Below are positions 53,624 to 62,656 of a stretch of 64,000 nt of DNA, in pieces (the stretch's first letter is position 1; every line of letters begins with the position of its first letter). The DNA comes from Aquibacillus sediminis (GTDB lineage: Bacteria; Bacillota; Bacilli; Bacillales; Amphibacillaceae). The notes beneath the pieces were generated by a model, which had not been told where the DNA came from, searched no databases, and worked only from the letters and a program-made list of their open reading frames with translations. The position numbers and the translations under genes are program-made. The stretch spans positions 1 through 64,000 of the forward strand of contig NZ_SZNM01000007.1 in the NCBI RefSeq assembly GCF_005870085.1, given 5' to 3'.

Positions 53624-54814
53624 ATGAAAAAAAGAAATTTACGAGATGAATCCATTGACCTTCATCGTAACCATTCAGGTAAGATCGAGATTTTAAGTAA
53701 AGTAAGTGTAGATAGTGAGGATGATTTAAGTCTGGTTTATACACCTGGGGTTGCAGATGTGTGTAAGGCAATCGTAGATAATGAAAACGAAGCGGACACG
53801 CTAACCGCAAGAGGGAATACGGTAGCTGTTGTGACAGACGGTACGGCTGTTTTAGGTCTAGGTGATATTGGACCAAAGGCAGCGATACCGGTAATGGAAG
53901 GGAAAAGTATTCTCTTTAAAAATTTTGCAAATGTAGATGCAGTTCCACTTAGTTTAAATACAAAAAGTGTGGATGAAATTGTAACGATTATTAAAGCGCT
54001 TGAACCAAGCTTTAGCGGAATAAATCTAGAAGATATTGCAGCGCCTAGATGTTTTGAAATTGAAGAACGATTAAAAAAAGAGTTAAACATTCCAGTTTTT
54101 CATGATGATCAACATGGAACGGCAATTGTTGTACTAGCAGCATTATATAACGCATTAAGAGTCGTAAATAAAGTGCATAAAAACGTGAAAATTGTCATTA
54201 ACGGTGCAGGCGCAGCAGGGATTTCGATTGCCAAGCTTTTATTACATGCTGGTTTCAAGGTTATATCATTAGTTAGTCTTGAAGGTGTTGTATGTAAAGG
54301 GGAAGCATGGTTAAATCCTGCACAAGCAAAAATATCAGAACAAACGAATTTAACGGGAATCACAGGAACATTGGATGATGCGATTCATGATGCAGATGTA
54401 TTTATTGGGGTATCGGCACCTGGAGTAATGAAGCCTCGTCATATTCAAGCAATGAACAATGATCCTATCGTGCTAGCAATGGCTAATCCAATACCAGAGA
54501 TTTATCCAGAGGAAGCATCAAAAGCAGGTGCAGCAGTAGTTGGTACTGGTAGATCGGACTATCCAAATCAAGTAAACAATCTACTTGCATTTCCAGGAAT
54601 TTTCCGAGGTGCGATCGATGCAAAGGCAAAGGATATCACGATGGAAATGAAAGTTGCCGCTGCAAAGGCAATAGCAAATGTTATTACAGAAAAAGAACTA
54701 GATCCAACGTATATTATTCCAAATGCGCTTGATAAACGAGTAGCAAAACTTGTCGCAAAAGCAGTGAGAGTAACAGCATTGCAACAGAATAGCAATACTA
54801 GTTCGGTTTCTTAA
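53624..54814 (+). CDS. Malic enzyme 2 (short form)
   Basis: A 396-aa paralogue of malic enzyme 1: LVYTPGVADVCKAI, GNTVAVVTDGTAVLG, the same FHDDQHGTAIV and VINGAGAAGISIA. GAGGTGAT lies 9 nt before ATG 53624. It is directly followed by the malate-type transporter, 34 bp apart, suggesting a malate-induced pair for growth on malate, while copy 1 may serve NADPH supply. Cofactor preference cannot be read safely from sequence. Confidence 0.9.
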   Translation: MKKRNLRDESIDLHRNHSGKIEILSKVSVDSEDDLSLVYTPGVADVCKAIVDNENEADTLTARGNTVAVVTDGTAVLGLGDIGPKAAIPVMEGKSILFKNFANVDAVPLSLNTKSVDEIVTIIKALEPSFSGINLEDIAAPRCFEIEERLKKELNIPVFHDDQHGTAIVVLAALYNALRVVNKVHKNVKIVINGAGAAGISIAKLLLHAGFKVISLVSLEGVVCKGEAWLNPAQAKISEQTNLTGITGTLDDAIHDADVFIGVSAPGVMKPRHIQAMNNDPIVLAMANPIPEIYPEEASKAGAAVVGTGRSDYPNQVNNLLAFPGIFRGAIDAKAKDITMEMKVAAAKAIANVITEKELDPTYIIPNALDKRVAKLVAKAVRVTALQQNSNTSSVS

Positions 54815-54848
54815 GATATTTATTTAAGGGGATGAGGAGGAATATAGT

Positions 54849-56180
54849 ATGTCAGAATTAGCAAAAGATTATTCAGTGGAGACGGAAGTGAAAAGCGATG
54901 CAAAGGTGCAACAACTTCACCCAAATAAGGGTCTTCAAATTTTTAACATACCGATTGTTTGGTTTGGGGTTTTTGCAGCAATTACTCTTATAAGTATGTA
55001 TACTGGTAATCTTCCTGGGGGGATGATTGGTAGTTTACTAGTGATGATTGTACTTGGTGAATTATTTGGTTGGGTAGGCGACCGGTTACCTATTGTAAAA
55101 TCATTCCTTGGTGGAGGAGCTATTATCGCAATTTTTGGCGCCGCTTACATGGTGTATAGTGGGCTTCTGCCTGAAACGATTACAACATCGATGACGGACT
55201 TTATGAGATCTGGGGGCTTTTTAAACTTTTATATTGCAGCATTAATTACAGGTAGTATTTTAGGGATGAATTCCAAAATACTAGTAAAAGTAGGACTACG
55301 TTACTTCCTTCCAATTGGTGGCGCGATCATAGGGGCAATTGCGCTAACTGGATTGATTGGTTTACTTGTTGGGTTCACGCTACAAGAAGCTGTATTAGTT
55401 ATCGCGATGCCGATTATGGGCGGTGGAATGGGTGCAGGTGCTGTTCCTATGAGTCAAGTTTATTCTGAGTTACTTGGGAATGAACCTAGCTACTATATTT
55501 CGATGCTCGTACCAGCCTTAGCACTAGGAAACGTATTTGCGATTGTATTGGCTAGTCTATTAGATCGCTTGGGTAAAAAATTCCCGTCCTTAACTGGAAA
55601 TGGTCAATTAATTCAAGGATTTAACTATGAAAAACCAAAGTTGAACTATGACATTCAAAAAATGGGTGCAGGTCTACTTGCTGCATTAACATTCTTTACA
55701 GTTGGATCGCTTTTAGGGGCTGTGATTCCACTACATCCGTACGCATTTATGATTATTCTTGTAGCAGCTGCTAAAATTACAAGTATTATTCCTGAATCCG
55801 TTACAGATGGGGCGAGTCAATGGTATCAGTTCGTAGCTAAAAACTGGACATTTGCATTACTATTTGGAATTGGAGTTGCTTACACAGACTTAGGTACTGT
55901 TCTTGAAGCACTCACCCTTCAATATATATTAACGGTATTCGGTGTCGTGTTCGGTGCAATTATTGGTGCGGGGTTATTAGGAAAACTTGTAGGCTTTTAT
56001 CCGATCGAATCCGCGATTACAGCTGGATTGTGCATGGCAAATATGGGTGGTACAGGAGATGTTGCTGTACTATCAGCGTCTAAACGAATGGAACTTATGC
56101 CATTTGCACAAATCTCTTCTCGTTTAGGTGGAGCGTTAATTCTATTACTCGCAGGTCTTTTGATTCCGTTATTTGTATAG
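54849..56180 (+). CDS. maeN: 2-hydroxycarboxylate (malate/citrate):Na+ symporter, MaeN/CimH-like
   Basis: A 443-aa 2HCT-family carrier with about 11 helices. Two GGxG re-entrant loops appear: MPIMGGGMGAGAVPMSQVYS and GLCMANMGGTGDVAVLSASK. The N-terminal cytosolic stretch of some 35 residues is family-typical. ATG 54849 follows GATGAGGAGG. Being co-located with malic enzyme 2 and a DcuS-type sensor, it most likely imports malate with Na+; citrate remains possible. Confidence 0.87.
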   Translation: MSELAKDYSVETEVKSDAKVQQLHPNKGLQIFNIPIVWFGVFAAITLISMYTGNLPGGMIGSLLVMIVLGELFGWVGDRLPIVKSFLGGGAIIAIFGAAYMVYSGLLPETITTSMTDFMRSGGFLNFYIAALITGSILGMNSKILVKVGLRYFLPIGGAIIGAIALTGLIGLLVGFTLQEAVLVIAMPIMGGGMGAGAVPMSQVYSELLGNEPSYYISMLVPALALGNVFAIVLASLLDRLGKKFPSLTGNGQLIQGFNYEKPKLNYDIQKMGAGLLAALTFFTVGSLLGAVIPLHPYAFMIILVAAAKITSIIPESVTDGASQWYQFVAKNWTFALLFGIGVAYTDLGTVLEALTLQYILTVFGVVFGAIIGAGLLGKLVGFYPIESAITAGLCMANMGGTGDVAVLSASKRMELMPFAQISSRLGGALILLLAGLLIPLFV

Positions 56181-56242
56181 AAGTAGTCGGAAGCAATAGA
56201 TAAAAAATATTGATACAATAGGAAAGATAGAAACCTAAGTTT

Positions 56243-56299
56243 AGGTACTTGGTACTCTTCATGGACACCTGTCCAGGGATCGTACCAGGTACCTTTTAT
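56243..56299 (+). terminator. Terminator hairpin, dispersed-repeat family copy 3
   Basis: AGGTACTTGGTAC (56243-56255) pairs with GTACCAGGTACCT (56282-56294), with the inner GGACA...TGTCC and a T-rich tail. Its interior TCTTCATGGACACCTGTCC is identical to that of copy 2 at 8206. Confidence 0.75.
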
Positions 56300-56451
56300 T
56301 TTTTAATCTGTTGTGCTGTGTTTTTAAGATTTATTTGAAGCTTATTGTTACACGAGGTGTTATGCAGTGTAGATATCAATACTTGAAATGGATCAAAGAA
56401 GCAATAGAATATTCCTATTTAGCTTACCGTAATGAGTTATTGATAATACTT

Positions 56452-56479
56452 TTGTTTTAATAGGAAACAGTAGTATAAT
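56452..56479 (+). promoter_or_regulatory. Toxin promoter of the type I cassette
   Basis: TTGTTT (56452-56457) and TATAAT (56474-56479) are 16 bp apart. The transcript would start near 56486, with a leader containing GTGTGGTAGGCGGTTGACCA. Confidence 0.55.
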
Positions 56480-56542
56480 AGATTTGTAACTACATAGTGT
56501 GGTAGGCGGTTGACCACTTCCCAACTGAAGGGAGGTGGTATC

Positions 56543-56644
56543 ATGACGACATATGAAGCAATAACTGTAGCACTGCAATCTAACTTAGTTTTGGTAGCGG
56601 TTATTACAGTAGTGATTATGATCGTCTCAAACAGAAAAAAGTAA
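56543..56644 (+). CDS. Type I toxin, small holin-like membrane peptide (33 aa)
   Basis: The peptide MTTYEAITVALQSNLVLVAV then ITVVIMIVSNRKK is a short N-terminal segment, one membrane helix and a basic tail. This is the hallmark of 'putative holin-like toxin' type I toxins of Bacillales. GGGAGGTGG lies 4-8 nt upstream of the ATG. A toxin promoter (56452), a bidirectional hairpin overlapping the stop, and an opposing promoter (56783) that would drive an antisense RNA complete a type I arrangement. The peptide probably depolarises the membrane when not silenced. It is the only copy of four in the window that looks intact. Confidence 0.75.
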   Translation: MTTYEAITVALQSNLVLVAVITVVIMIVSNRKK

Positions 56645-56687
56645 CCGACCTGCCCCAGACCAAAGGATAGGAGGTTACTTTTTTCTA
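56633..56687. terminator. Bidirectional terminator of the toxin cassette
   Basis: AGAAAAAAGTAACC (from 56633) and GGTTACTTTTTTCT (to 56687) are perfect complements and give T runs on both strands, so they can end both the toxin mRNA and the opposing RNA. Confidence 0.65.
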
Positions 56688-56776
56688 ATCACTTATCAAA
56701 ATTTGGTCAGCCGCTCTTCATGCGGCATGTAGTTACACCTGACAGAGTGTAACTGCACTCTGTCATTTTTTATTAT
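56633..56776 (-). ncRNA. Candidate antitoxin RNA of the type I cassette
   Basis: On the minus strand TTGCAA (56811-56806) and TATAAT (56788-56783) are 17 bp apart, so an RNA would start near 56776. It would run left through the hairpin GACAGAGTG-TAACTG-CACTCTGTC (56741-56764) and end at the bidirectional terminator, overlapping the toxin mRNA 3' end. This matches the 3'-overlap layout of TxpA/RatA and BsrG/SR4. The hairpin is preserved in copy B with changed bases on both arms. Confidence 0.55.
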
Positions 56777-56782
56777 ATTAAT

Positions 56783-56811
56783 ATTATATCTAACTATACC
56801 TATAGTTGCAA
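56783..56811 (-). promoter_or_regulatory. Antitoxin promoter
   Basis: TTGCAA, 17 bp, TATAAT on the minus strand. It is absent from the decayed copy at 47431-47660. Confidence 0.6.
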
Positions 56812-56948
56812 TATTTTTACATTTTAATGTGGTATCTGTTGCTTTTAGTTGTTCAAAGAGAGTGTTTTTAGCAGGAGACAGTTTTTACATACGTGACGTG
56901 AAACAATCTGAGAAACAAGATTTTTCGGGGCGTGCCAGGCACCTTTCT

Positions 56949-57204
56949 AGTAGTTTAAAAATAGACAAATCATTTGTAAATGACATTACTTCTAAAGGAG
57001 AAACCCTTGTAAAAACGATTATTGATATGGGGGTATAATTTGGATTACGAAATTATTGCTGAAGGGATCGAAACAGAAGAACAAGTTGAATTCCTAAAAG
57101 CAAATAAATGTGGTATCGGCCAAGGGTACTATTATAGTAAAGCATTACCTGCAGAAGTATTTTTTGAATTATATAATCAGAAGTTTATTCGGTTTAAAAA
57201 GTAG
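56949..57204 (+). pseudogene. EAL-domain (c-di-GMP phosphodiesterase) C-terminal remnant, frameshifted
   Basis: One frame reads SSLKIDKSFVNDITSKGETL and KTIIDMGV*, then a shift near 57035 gives LDYEIIAEGIETEEQVEFLK, followed by GIGQGYYYSKALPAEVFFEL. These are the last two motifs of an EAL domain (LKIDKSF and AEGIET...GQGYYYSKPLP). The catalytic EAL motif and the rest of the protein are absent. It is a dead fragment. Confidence 0.8.
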
Positions 57205-57329
57205 GAAGCATGGGACGGATGGTTCTTGTTCTTCTTTTCTTGTTGGGGCCATCAACCGAAATGTGTCGGAGTTTTCAGATGGAATAAACATGAGAGTTAG
57301 TCATTAAAAAGCAACTACAAGCGGATGGG

Positions 57330-57530
57330 CTGTTGGACTCACTGTAAGAATAGGGGATGTACCAATCATCGCAACTGTCACCAATAAAAACAACCGCCTC
57401 TCTACGACCAGCTGTGTAAGGCGGTTGTTTATTATTACTGTTAAATACCTCTACTGGTTAGCCGCTTTTCATGTGGCATTCAGTTACATTGACCAAGTGT
57501 TAGCGATTAGGAGCTGGTCTCAGTCACCAC
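57330..57530 (+). pseudogene. Decayed type I toxin cassette, copy C
   Basis: A frame ending VPIIATVTNKNNRL resembles the C-terminus of holin-like toxins, without a start. It runs into a perfect 11-bp stem AAACAACCGCC / GGCGGTTGTTT (57388-57430). Downstream, GGTTAGCCGCTTTTCATGTG and the GACCA...TGGTC pairing parallel the antitoxin part of the intact copy. It is more diverged than copies A and B. Confidence 0.45.
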
Positions 57531-57597
57531 CCGATATTTTCCTACTATTATATAAATCACTTAAAACACTTCAAAAAACGACGATAAGGACATTTGC

Positions 57598-58314
57598 TTA
57601 AGGTTGTATCATCGTCTCGCAAAAGTATTGCCTCCATTCGTAGTTATCTGCTTCACCGTAGCTATTTAAATCGGGATGTGCCCCAATAGAATCATAATTT
57701 TTTAGTCGATTTTCTAATACGCGCTTTGATTCTTTCTGCCCGTGATTGGGAACTATTAAAAGCTTGCAAGACCCACCTCGGCGTGATGGCAAGCATCATT
57801 GTTTCAAAATGTCTGCTCTGCCGATTTTTATGCATTGGAGTTGCACAATACATGAAATATCTTTTCTCCTGGAAGCAATATTCCCGAATTGGATCATGTG
57901 GATTCGTTGGTAAAACCTTAGGCCATTTAGCATCATCAACAGTCGTTAGTGCACTGACTTGTTGCCAAATAATTGTTCATAATCTTCAACTGTATAGGTA
58001 TTTTTCATAGTGTCTGGAAGTTGATAAAAAATAATTAATGAGGTATAGTCCCCGAATTCCTTTGATTGTTCTGTAAAGTCCTTAAGTATAGCAGCTAGTT
58101 GCCCAACCGTTGCATCTTCTCTTGGATCACCAACAAATCCATAGCGTAGTTGATTCATGGAAAAGCCTATGGTCGCTGGAATACAAGGGAATGGCTTGTC
58201 TTTCTCGGTCATTTTTATTTCGATTTTTTCTAGCATAGCTCTTTCCCATTTATTTAATTTACTTCTGTTAGTGGGATTGTCTTGAAATAAAACAGAAATT
58301 CGAATCACCTCCAA
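57598..58314 (-). pseudogene. YqcI/YcgG family protein, multiply frameshifted
   Basis: Reading from 58314 leftward, MTEKDKPFPCIPATIGFSMN and QLRYGFVGDPREDATVGQLA fit the YqcI/YcgG family. Near 57960 the frame shifts (WPKVLPTNPHD, YFMYCATPMHKNRQSRHFET). It shifts again near 57745 (RLKNYDSIGAHPDLNSYGEA, DNYEWRQYF) and once more at the end. At least three frameshifts make it a pseudogene. The family's function is unknown. A 7-bp hairpin (58369-58397, GGGCGGT/ACCGCCC) lies upstream. Confidence 0.8.
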
Positions 58315-58397
58315 CTCCCTATACTGTATTCAGTCATATGGTCTAGGGGTGATTTTCTTTAGGAAAATGGGCGGTTTTTAGGTGTGTGCCACCGCCC

Positions 58398-59301
58398 TTC
58401 CTCCATCAAATTGTCTTAAGAAAGACTGGTGTACCCACCTGTGAAGAGCGCATTACCAATTTATAATGGTTTAGTCCATATAATTAAATCTCATGTAATA
58501 AATCAAAAAAAACCAAAAGTAAAATAGTGGATATAAGACAGTCTAGTTCTTTGAGAACTCTATTAAATAGGTACTTTTATACAGAAATTCCAATTATTTT
58601 TATTAGATTCGTACTTAAACGCTTTATCGCTCTAGAATCGGATTAGTTGTTATGCTACTAGCTGCAACCGTTGCGATTGTCAAATCTTTAAATTTACCGC
58701 CATTATTACATGTCATGTTTGGTGGGGCATTTTTTCTTAATACGATATACCCTTAATGGACTAATTTATGAAAGGATACTTATAGAATTTTGTCTTCTTT
58801 TACTCTTTTTTGTTTCGTTAATCATAATTTTCCAATCCGTGTTAATCCTTATTATCATTCCTTGTCTATTTTGTATGAAAGTCCTTGTTCTTGTTTTATA
58901 CGAGGGATCAAGTGGTTGAAAGTGTTAGGAACGACTTAGATACAATATCCAATCACTTCTTTTTAGTCAAACTAATTTTGATGTAAATAGTGTTTATATT
59001 ACCAGCTTCAAACTAGCTATACTATATTTTAACTTAGTCCGAATTTAAAAGTTGTAATTTTATAACAAAAATAATTTGTTAAATATTCTGACAAAAGTGT
59101 AGAGGAATTACTAGTGACAAACTAGAATATTGTTAACAGTTAATAATTACGCTTTAGCCAAAATTAAATATTTTGTGGTTGAGTCACAATAAAGGCCCTT
59201 AAACTTGTGTATGGTAAACAAAAGGAATAAGGAACAATTGTATTCTATTTTATCTGAATTTTGGTAAAATTAAGATAAATAATATTTTAGGAGTGAAACA
59301 A
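58398..59301. other. Long intergenic stretch with hydrophobic debris
   Basis: About 900 bp without a convincing gene. Near 58610-58755 one frame reads GLVVMLLAATVAIVKSLNL followed by LLHVMFGGAFFL, and 58710-58919 holds a 69-codon hydrophobic frame. Both lack ribosome sites and look like remains of a membrane protein. The last 200 bp are AT-rich and should hold the promoter of the operon starting at 59302, but no clear -35/-10 pair stands out. Confidence 0.4.
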
Positions 59302-59970
59302 ATGGTGAATATTATTAACAAAGATTCCAAATTAGCAGTAATTGCAATTGATCTTCATCGTGGACACTTAGACCCGGAGGTTGCTACTATGCCACTTCCC
59401 GCGGAACAATCGGACGTGGTTATAGAAGCGAATAAACGCTTCTTCGGTGAATGTAGAAATCTCAATATCCCTATTATTCATGTCTTAACACTTTATCGTA
59501 ATAAAGAAGAGATTCTTTCTAATCCAGCTTGGAGATTTAAAAGTGAAGATCCGAATGCAACAAGAAATAATGTTGCAAATCATAATTTAATAGGTATGCC
59601 AGGTACAGAAATCATTCCTGAATTACTGAAGGAAGGAGATCATGTAGTAGATACGAAGAAGAGGTATAATTGCTTCCGCTCTACAGACTTAGAGTTTCTA
59701 TTACATTCGTTAGAAGTAGATACAATTCTACTCACAGGTGTCAATACAAATAGTTGTGTTTTAGCCACAACCGTGGATGGAAGTGTAAAGGATTTTAATG
59801 CGATTGTAATAGAGGATTGTGTCGACACAATGGATGGAGAGGAACTTCATGAAGCAGCATTAAAGGTGATATCTACTGCATTTGGATGGGTAAGAAGTTC
59901 CTCAGAAGTGATTGAATTGGTTAAATCTTTACAAAAAGGAAGCGGAAAAAATGAATATAGACATGCATAG
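59302..59970 (+). CDS. Isochorismatase-family cysteine hydrolase
   Basis: A 222-aa hydrolase. The catalytic triad fits Asp in VIAIDLHRGHLD, Lys in DTKKRYNCF and Cys in GVNTNSCVLATT. AGGAG lies 7 nt before ATG 59302. Members hydrolyse amides such as nicotinamide, maleamate, N-carbamoyl compounds and ureas. In an operon with an ACMSD-like decarboxylase and an aldehyde dehydrogenase, amide release late in a nitrogen-containing aromatic pathway is plausible. The gene overlaps the next by 20 bp. Confidence 0.82.
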   Translation: MVNIINKDSKLAVIAIDLHRGHLDPEVATMPLPAEQSDVVIEANKRFFGECRNLNIPIIHVLTLYRNKEEILSNPAWRFKSEDPNATRNNVANHNLIGMPGTEIIPELLKEGDHVVDTKKRYNCFRSTDLEFLLHSLEVDTILLTGVNTNSCVLATTVDGSVKDFNAIVIEDCVDTMDGEELHEAALKVISTAFGWVRSSSEVIELVKSLQKGSGKNEYRHA

Positions 59971-60964
59971 TCACTTTATTCCAGAAAAATTTATTAAAGA
60001 AATTAAAAAAGCGAATAGTCCCTTTCAGGCGGATCTAGTTACAAAGGGCGGTAAGCCATTTATCCAACACGAACAAGGTTACATTTACCCTTATTTAGAC
60101 TCGTTTTATGATGAGGGAGTTAAACTTCGAGAAATGAATGAAAAAGAAATTGGTGTGACAGTTTTATCTACTGCACCACCTTTGTTTTATTATTGGGCAG
60201 ATAAAGACGTCGCACATTATGCAGCACAATTGGTTAATGATGAGGTTGCTAGTTTTGTTAAGAAGAATCCAACTCGTTTTCGCGCAATGGCTACTGTTCC
60301 AATGAATGATGTCGAACTTGCTTGCCAAGAATTGGATCGAGTTGTGAGGGAATATGGCATCAAGGCAGTAGAGATTGGTTCTCATATTGAAGGAAAGCTA
60401 CTTACTGATAAGGAATACTACCCATTCTTTAAGAAAGCGGAGGAACTGGGAGTGATGGTGTTTATCCACCCTTACTACATTGGCAGTAAGAATAACCTTG
60501 AAAAGTATTATTTAACTAATTTAATAGGAAATCCATTAGATACCTCTGTAACCATTGCTCATATGATTTTTTCTGGCTTCACGCAACGCTTTCCATTTTT
60601 AAACGTATGTTTCGCGCATGGAGGAGGTTATATTCCTTATCAAATTGGTCGACTTGAACACGGCTATAAAGTAAGAGAAGAACCCAAAGCTGATGGATTA
60701 AAACAATCACCTACAGAGGTGTTAAAGAAATTTTACTTTGATTCCATTACTTTTAATAAACAGTCCCTAGAGTTTTTGGTTGATTTAGTAGGTTCTGAAA
60801 AAGTACTAATGGGAAGTGATTACCCATTTGATATGGGAGATCCCCAACCTGTTCAGACAATTCATTCATTAGGAATTGAAGTTAGTGATAAGAATAAAAT
60901 TCTCAGCCAAAATGTTCAAGATCTATTAGATATTAAAACAAGACCGATGACTCCAGGGAAATAG
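59951..60964 (+). CDS. Amidohydrolase-family decarboxylase (ACMSD-like)
   Basis: A 337-aa TIM-barrel metalloenzyme of the amidohydrolase-2 (ACMSD/gamma-resorcylate decarboxylase) group. Metal ligands fit HxH in IDMHSHFIP, His in VFIHPYY, His in CFAHGGGY and Asp in MGSDYPFDMGDP. ATG 59951 has AAAAGGAAGCGG upstream. ACMSD removes CO2 from 2-amino-3-carboxymuconate semialdehyde. An ALDH further down would act on the aminomuconate semialdehyde so made. A different ring-cleavage acid is possible because no ring-opening dioxygenase is in view. Confidence 0.82.
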   Translation: MNIDMHSHFIPEKFIKEIKKANSPFQADLVTKGGKPFIQHEQGYIYPYLDSFYDEGVKLREMNEKEIGVTVLSTAPPLFYYWADKDVAHYAAQLVNDEVASFVKKNPTRFRAMATVPMNDVELACQELDRVVREYGIKAVEIGSHIEGKLLTDKEYYPFFKKAEELGVMVFIHPYYIGSKNNLEKYYLTNLIGNPLDTSVTIAHMIFSGFTQRFPFLNVCFAHGGGYIPYQIGRLEHGYKVREEPKADGLKQSPTEVLKKFYFDSITFNKQSLEFLVDLVGSEKVLMGSDYPFDMGDPQPVQTIHSLGIEVSDKNKILSQNVQDLLDIKTRPMTPGK

Positions 60965-61017
60965 CAGAATATTGAGTCCGAGATACATGAAAATATAAGT
61001 CATATGGAGGTATTACA

Positions 61018-62655
61018 TTGTTAAAAGTGACCTGTATTCAACCAAAAGCCGAAGATATGGTGAACTATTCGTCCATGGTAAAAAAAGTTTTAGAAATGAT
61101 TGATGACACTTGTCAAAGAGATATAGATTTAATTGTTATTCCTGAATGTGTTTTTCCGGCTTATTATTTAGGCGGTGACGATGTAAGCTTGGTAGAAGCT
61201 TTCACTGCTTCTGAAAAGTTTTTAGCGGAAGTAGCTAATCGTGCAAGATTAAATGCTACGTTTATTGCTATTGGAGTAGCTGAAAAGGTGGAAGACAACA
61301 TTTACAACAGCTGCTTGCTATTTGATCGAAGTGGAATTGAAGTTGCTAAAGCTAATAAGATAAATATGTGGCATTTTGATTCGAATTATTTCACACCAGG
61401 TGAGGGTTACTGCCTGGTTGATACAGAGATTGGTAAATTAGGCCTTATTGTATGTGCAGACGGGAGAGTGCCTGAGATTATTAGATGTCTCGTGTTAGAT
61501 GGCGCAGAAATTATTGTGGATGTTGCCAACTTAACTTCAACAGGGCAAGATGCAAAAACTCTTACCAATGCCCAATGCGCATATATGCTAGAAGCAAGAG
61601 CCCTAGAAAATAAGGTATGGTTTATCATGGCTGACAAGTGCGGTCTGGAATCAGGAACAATCTTAAATGCAGGCAGAAGCTGTGTCATTAACCCTGATGG
61701 GGAAACCATTGTAGAAGCATCTCCCCACAAAGAAGAAATCATTTATGCAGAAATTGAGCCTGAGAACATCAGTGATAAACTTCTACTTCATAGATTTCAT
61801 TTAGACAATAGAAGACCAGAACTATACCAAACATTAACCGAACCTATCACGCAAAATCATTTCAACGACTTCAGCGATCAACAAGTAACTCCTAAAGACA
61901 TGGTACTGCAAGGAAGTGTAGCACCTTTTGGATATAACTCGGAAGAAGAATATCTTGAAAAGGCAATTCGCTATATCGAGATGCTAGAAGACCAGTTTGC
62001 AGAATTGGTTGTTTTACCAGAGTATACATTATCAACTATCCAAAATATTTCAACATGGGTTGGCAAAATACAAGATGCAACTATCAACCCTAAGACAGTA
62101 GTTGTTTTAACAGCTACTATAGAAAATGAATCTATTAATAAGACTAGCTATTTAATAACTAAAAATGAACTGTTAGGAACCTATAACAAGACCCATATCG
62201 AGCAGCAAGAGTCTGGTCTAACAAATGGAAATGAATTACCTGTATTTCCTACTCCAAAGGGGAACATCGGTATTATTCATGGTATGGAAGGATTCTTACC
62301 AGAAGTGCCTAGAGTTCTTACGTTAAAAGGTGCGGATTTAATTATTTGGATCAATGATTTTCCATTGGAATTACAGGTGAAAATCGCTAGAACTCGAGCA
62401 GCTGAAAACCGTATTTATGTAGCAACAATGAATCCATTAGACAAACCATCTGACTCTTCTAGTATGATTATTGACCCTAATGGTGTTGTTGTTGCATCTA
62501 CTTTAATTGATACAGAACAAGCAACTGCAGCTCTACTACCTCTATTTTTAAGTCGTTGTAAAACAGTTGTTCCAGGAACGGATGTTGTGTTTGACCGGAC
62601 ACCGACTATGTACAAAAGTCTAACCAAGACCAAAGTAAATGAGGTGAGCAAATAA
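61018..62655 (+). CDS. Tandem nitrilase-superfamily hydrolase, second domain without nucleophile
   Basis: A 545-aa protein with two carbon-nitrogen hydrolase domains. Domain 1 (about 1-265) has the full triad: Glu in VIPECVFPAYY, Lys in AKANKINMWHFD, Cys in LIVCADGRVPE. Domain 2 (about 285-530) keeps Glu in VVLPEYTLS and Lys in TYNKTHIEQQ. The Cys position reads IGIIHGMEGFLPE, with Gly in place of Cys. TTG 61018 lies 7 nt after TGGAGG. Single-domain family members are about 270-330 aa, so this is a duplication/fusion. Domain 1 probably hydrolyses an amide or nitrile; domain 2 may be structural or regulatory. Confidence 0.82.
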   Translation: MLKVTCIQPKAEDMVNYSSMVKKVLEMIDDTCQRDIDLIVIPECVFPAYYLGGDDVSLVEAFTASEKFLAEVANRARLNATFIAIGVAEKVEDNIYNSCLLFDRSGIEVAKANKINMWHFDSNYFTPGEGYCLVDTEIGKLGLIVCADGRVPEIIRCLVLDGAEIIVDVANLTSTGQDAKTLTNAQCAYMLEARALENKVWFIMADKCGLESGTILNAGRSCVINPDGETIVEASPHKEEIIYAEIEPENISDKLLLHRFHLDNRRPELYQTLTEPITQNHFNDFSDQQVTPKDMVLQGSVAPFGYNSEEEYLEKAIRYIEMLEDQFAELVVLPEYTLSTIQNISTWVGKIQDATINPKTVVVLTATIENESINKTSYLITKNELLGTYNKTHIEQQESGLTNGNELPVFPTPKGNIGIIHGMEGFLPEVPRVLTLKGADLIIWINDFPLELQVKIARTRAAENRIYVATMNPLDKPSDSSSMIIDPNGVVVASTLIDTEQATAALLPLFLSRCKTVVPGTDVVFDRTPTMYKSLTKTKVNEVSK

Positions 62656-62656
62656 C

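Noticed and set aside
58710-58919. 69-aa hydrophobic protein gene
   Set aside because: No ribosome site, low-complexity Leu/Ile/Phe content and location in debris make translation unlikely.
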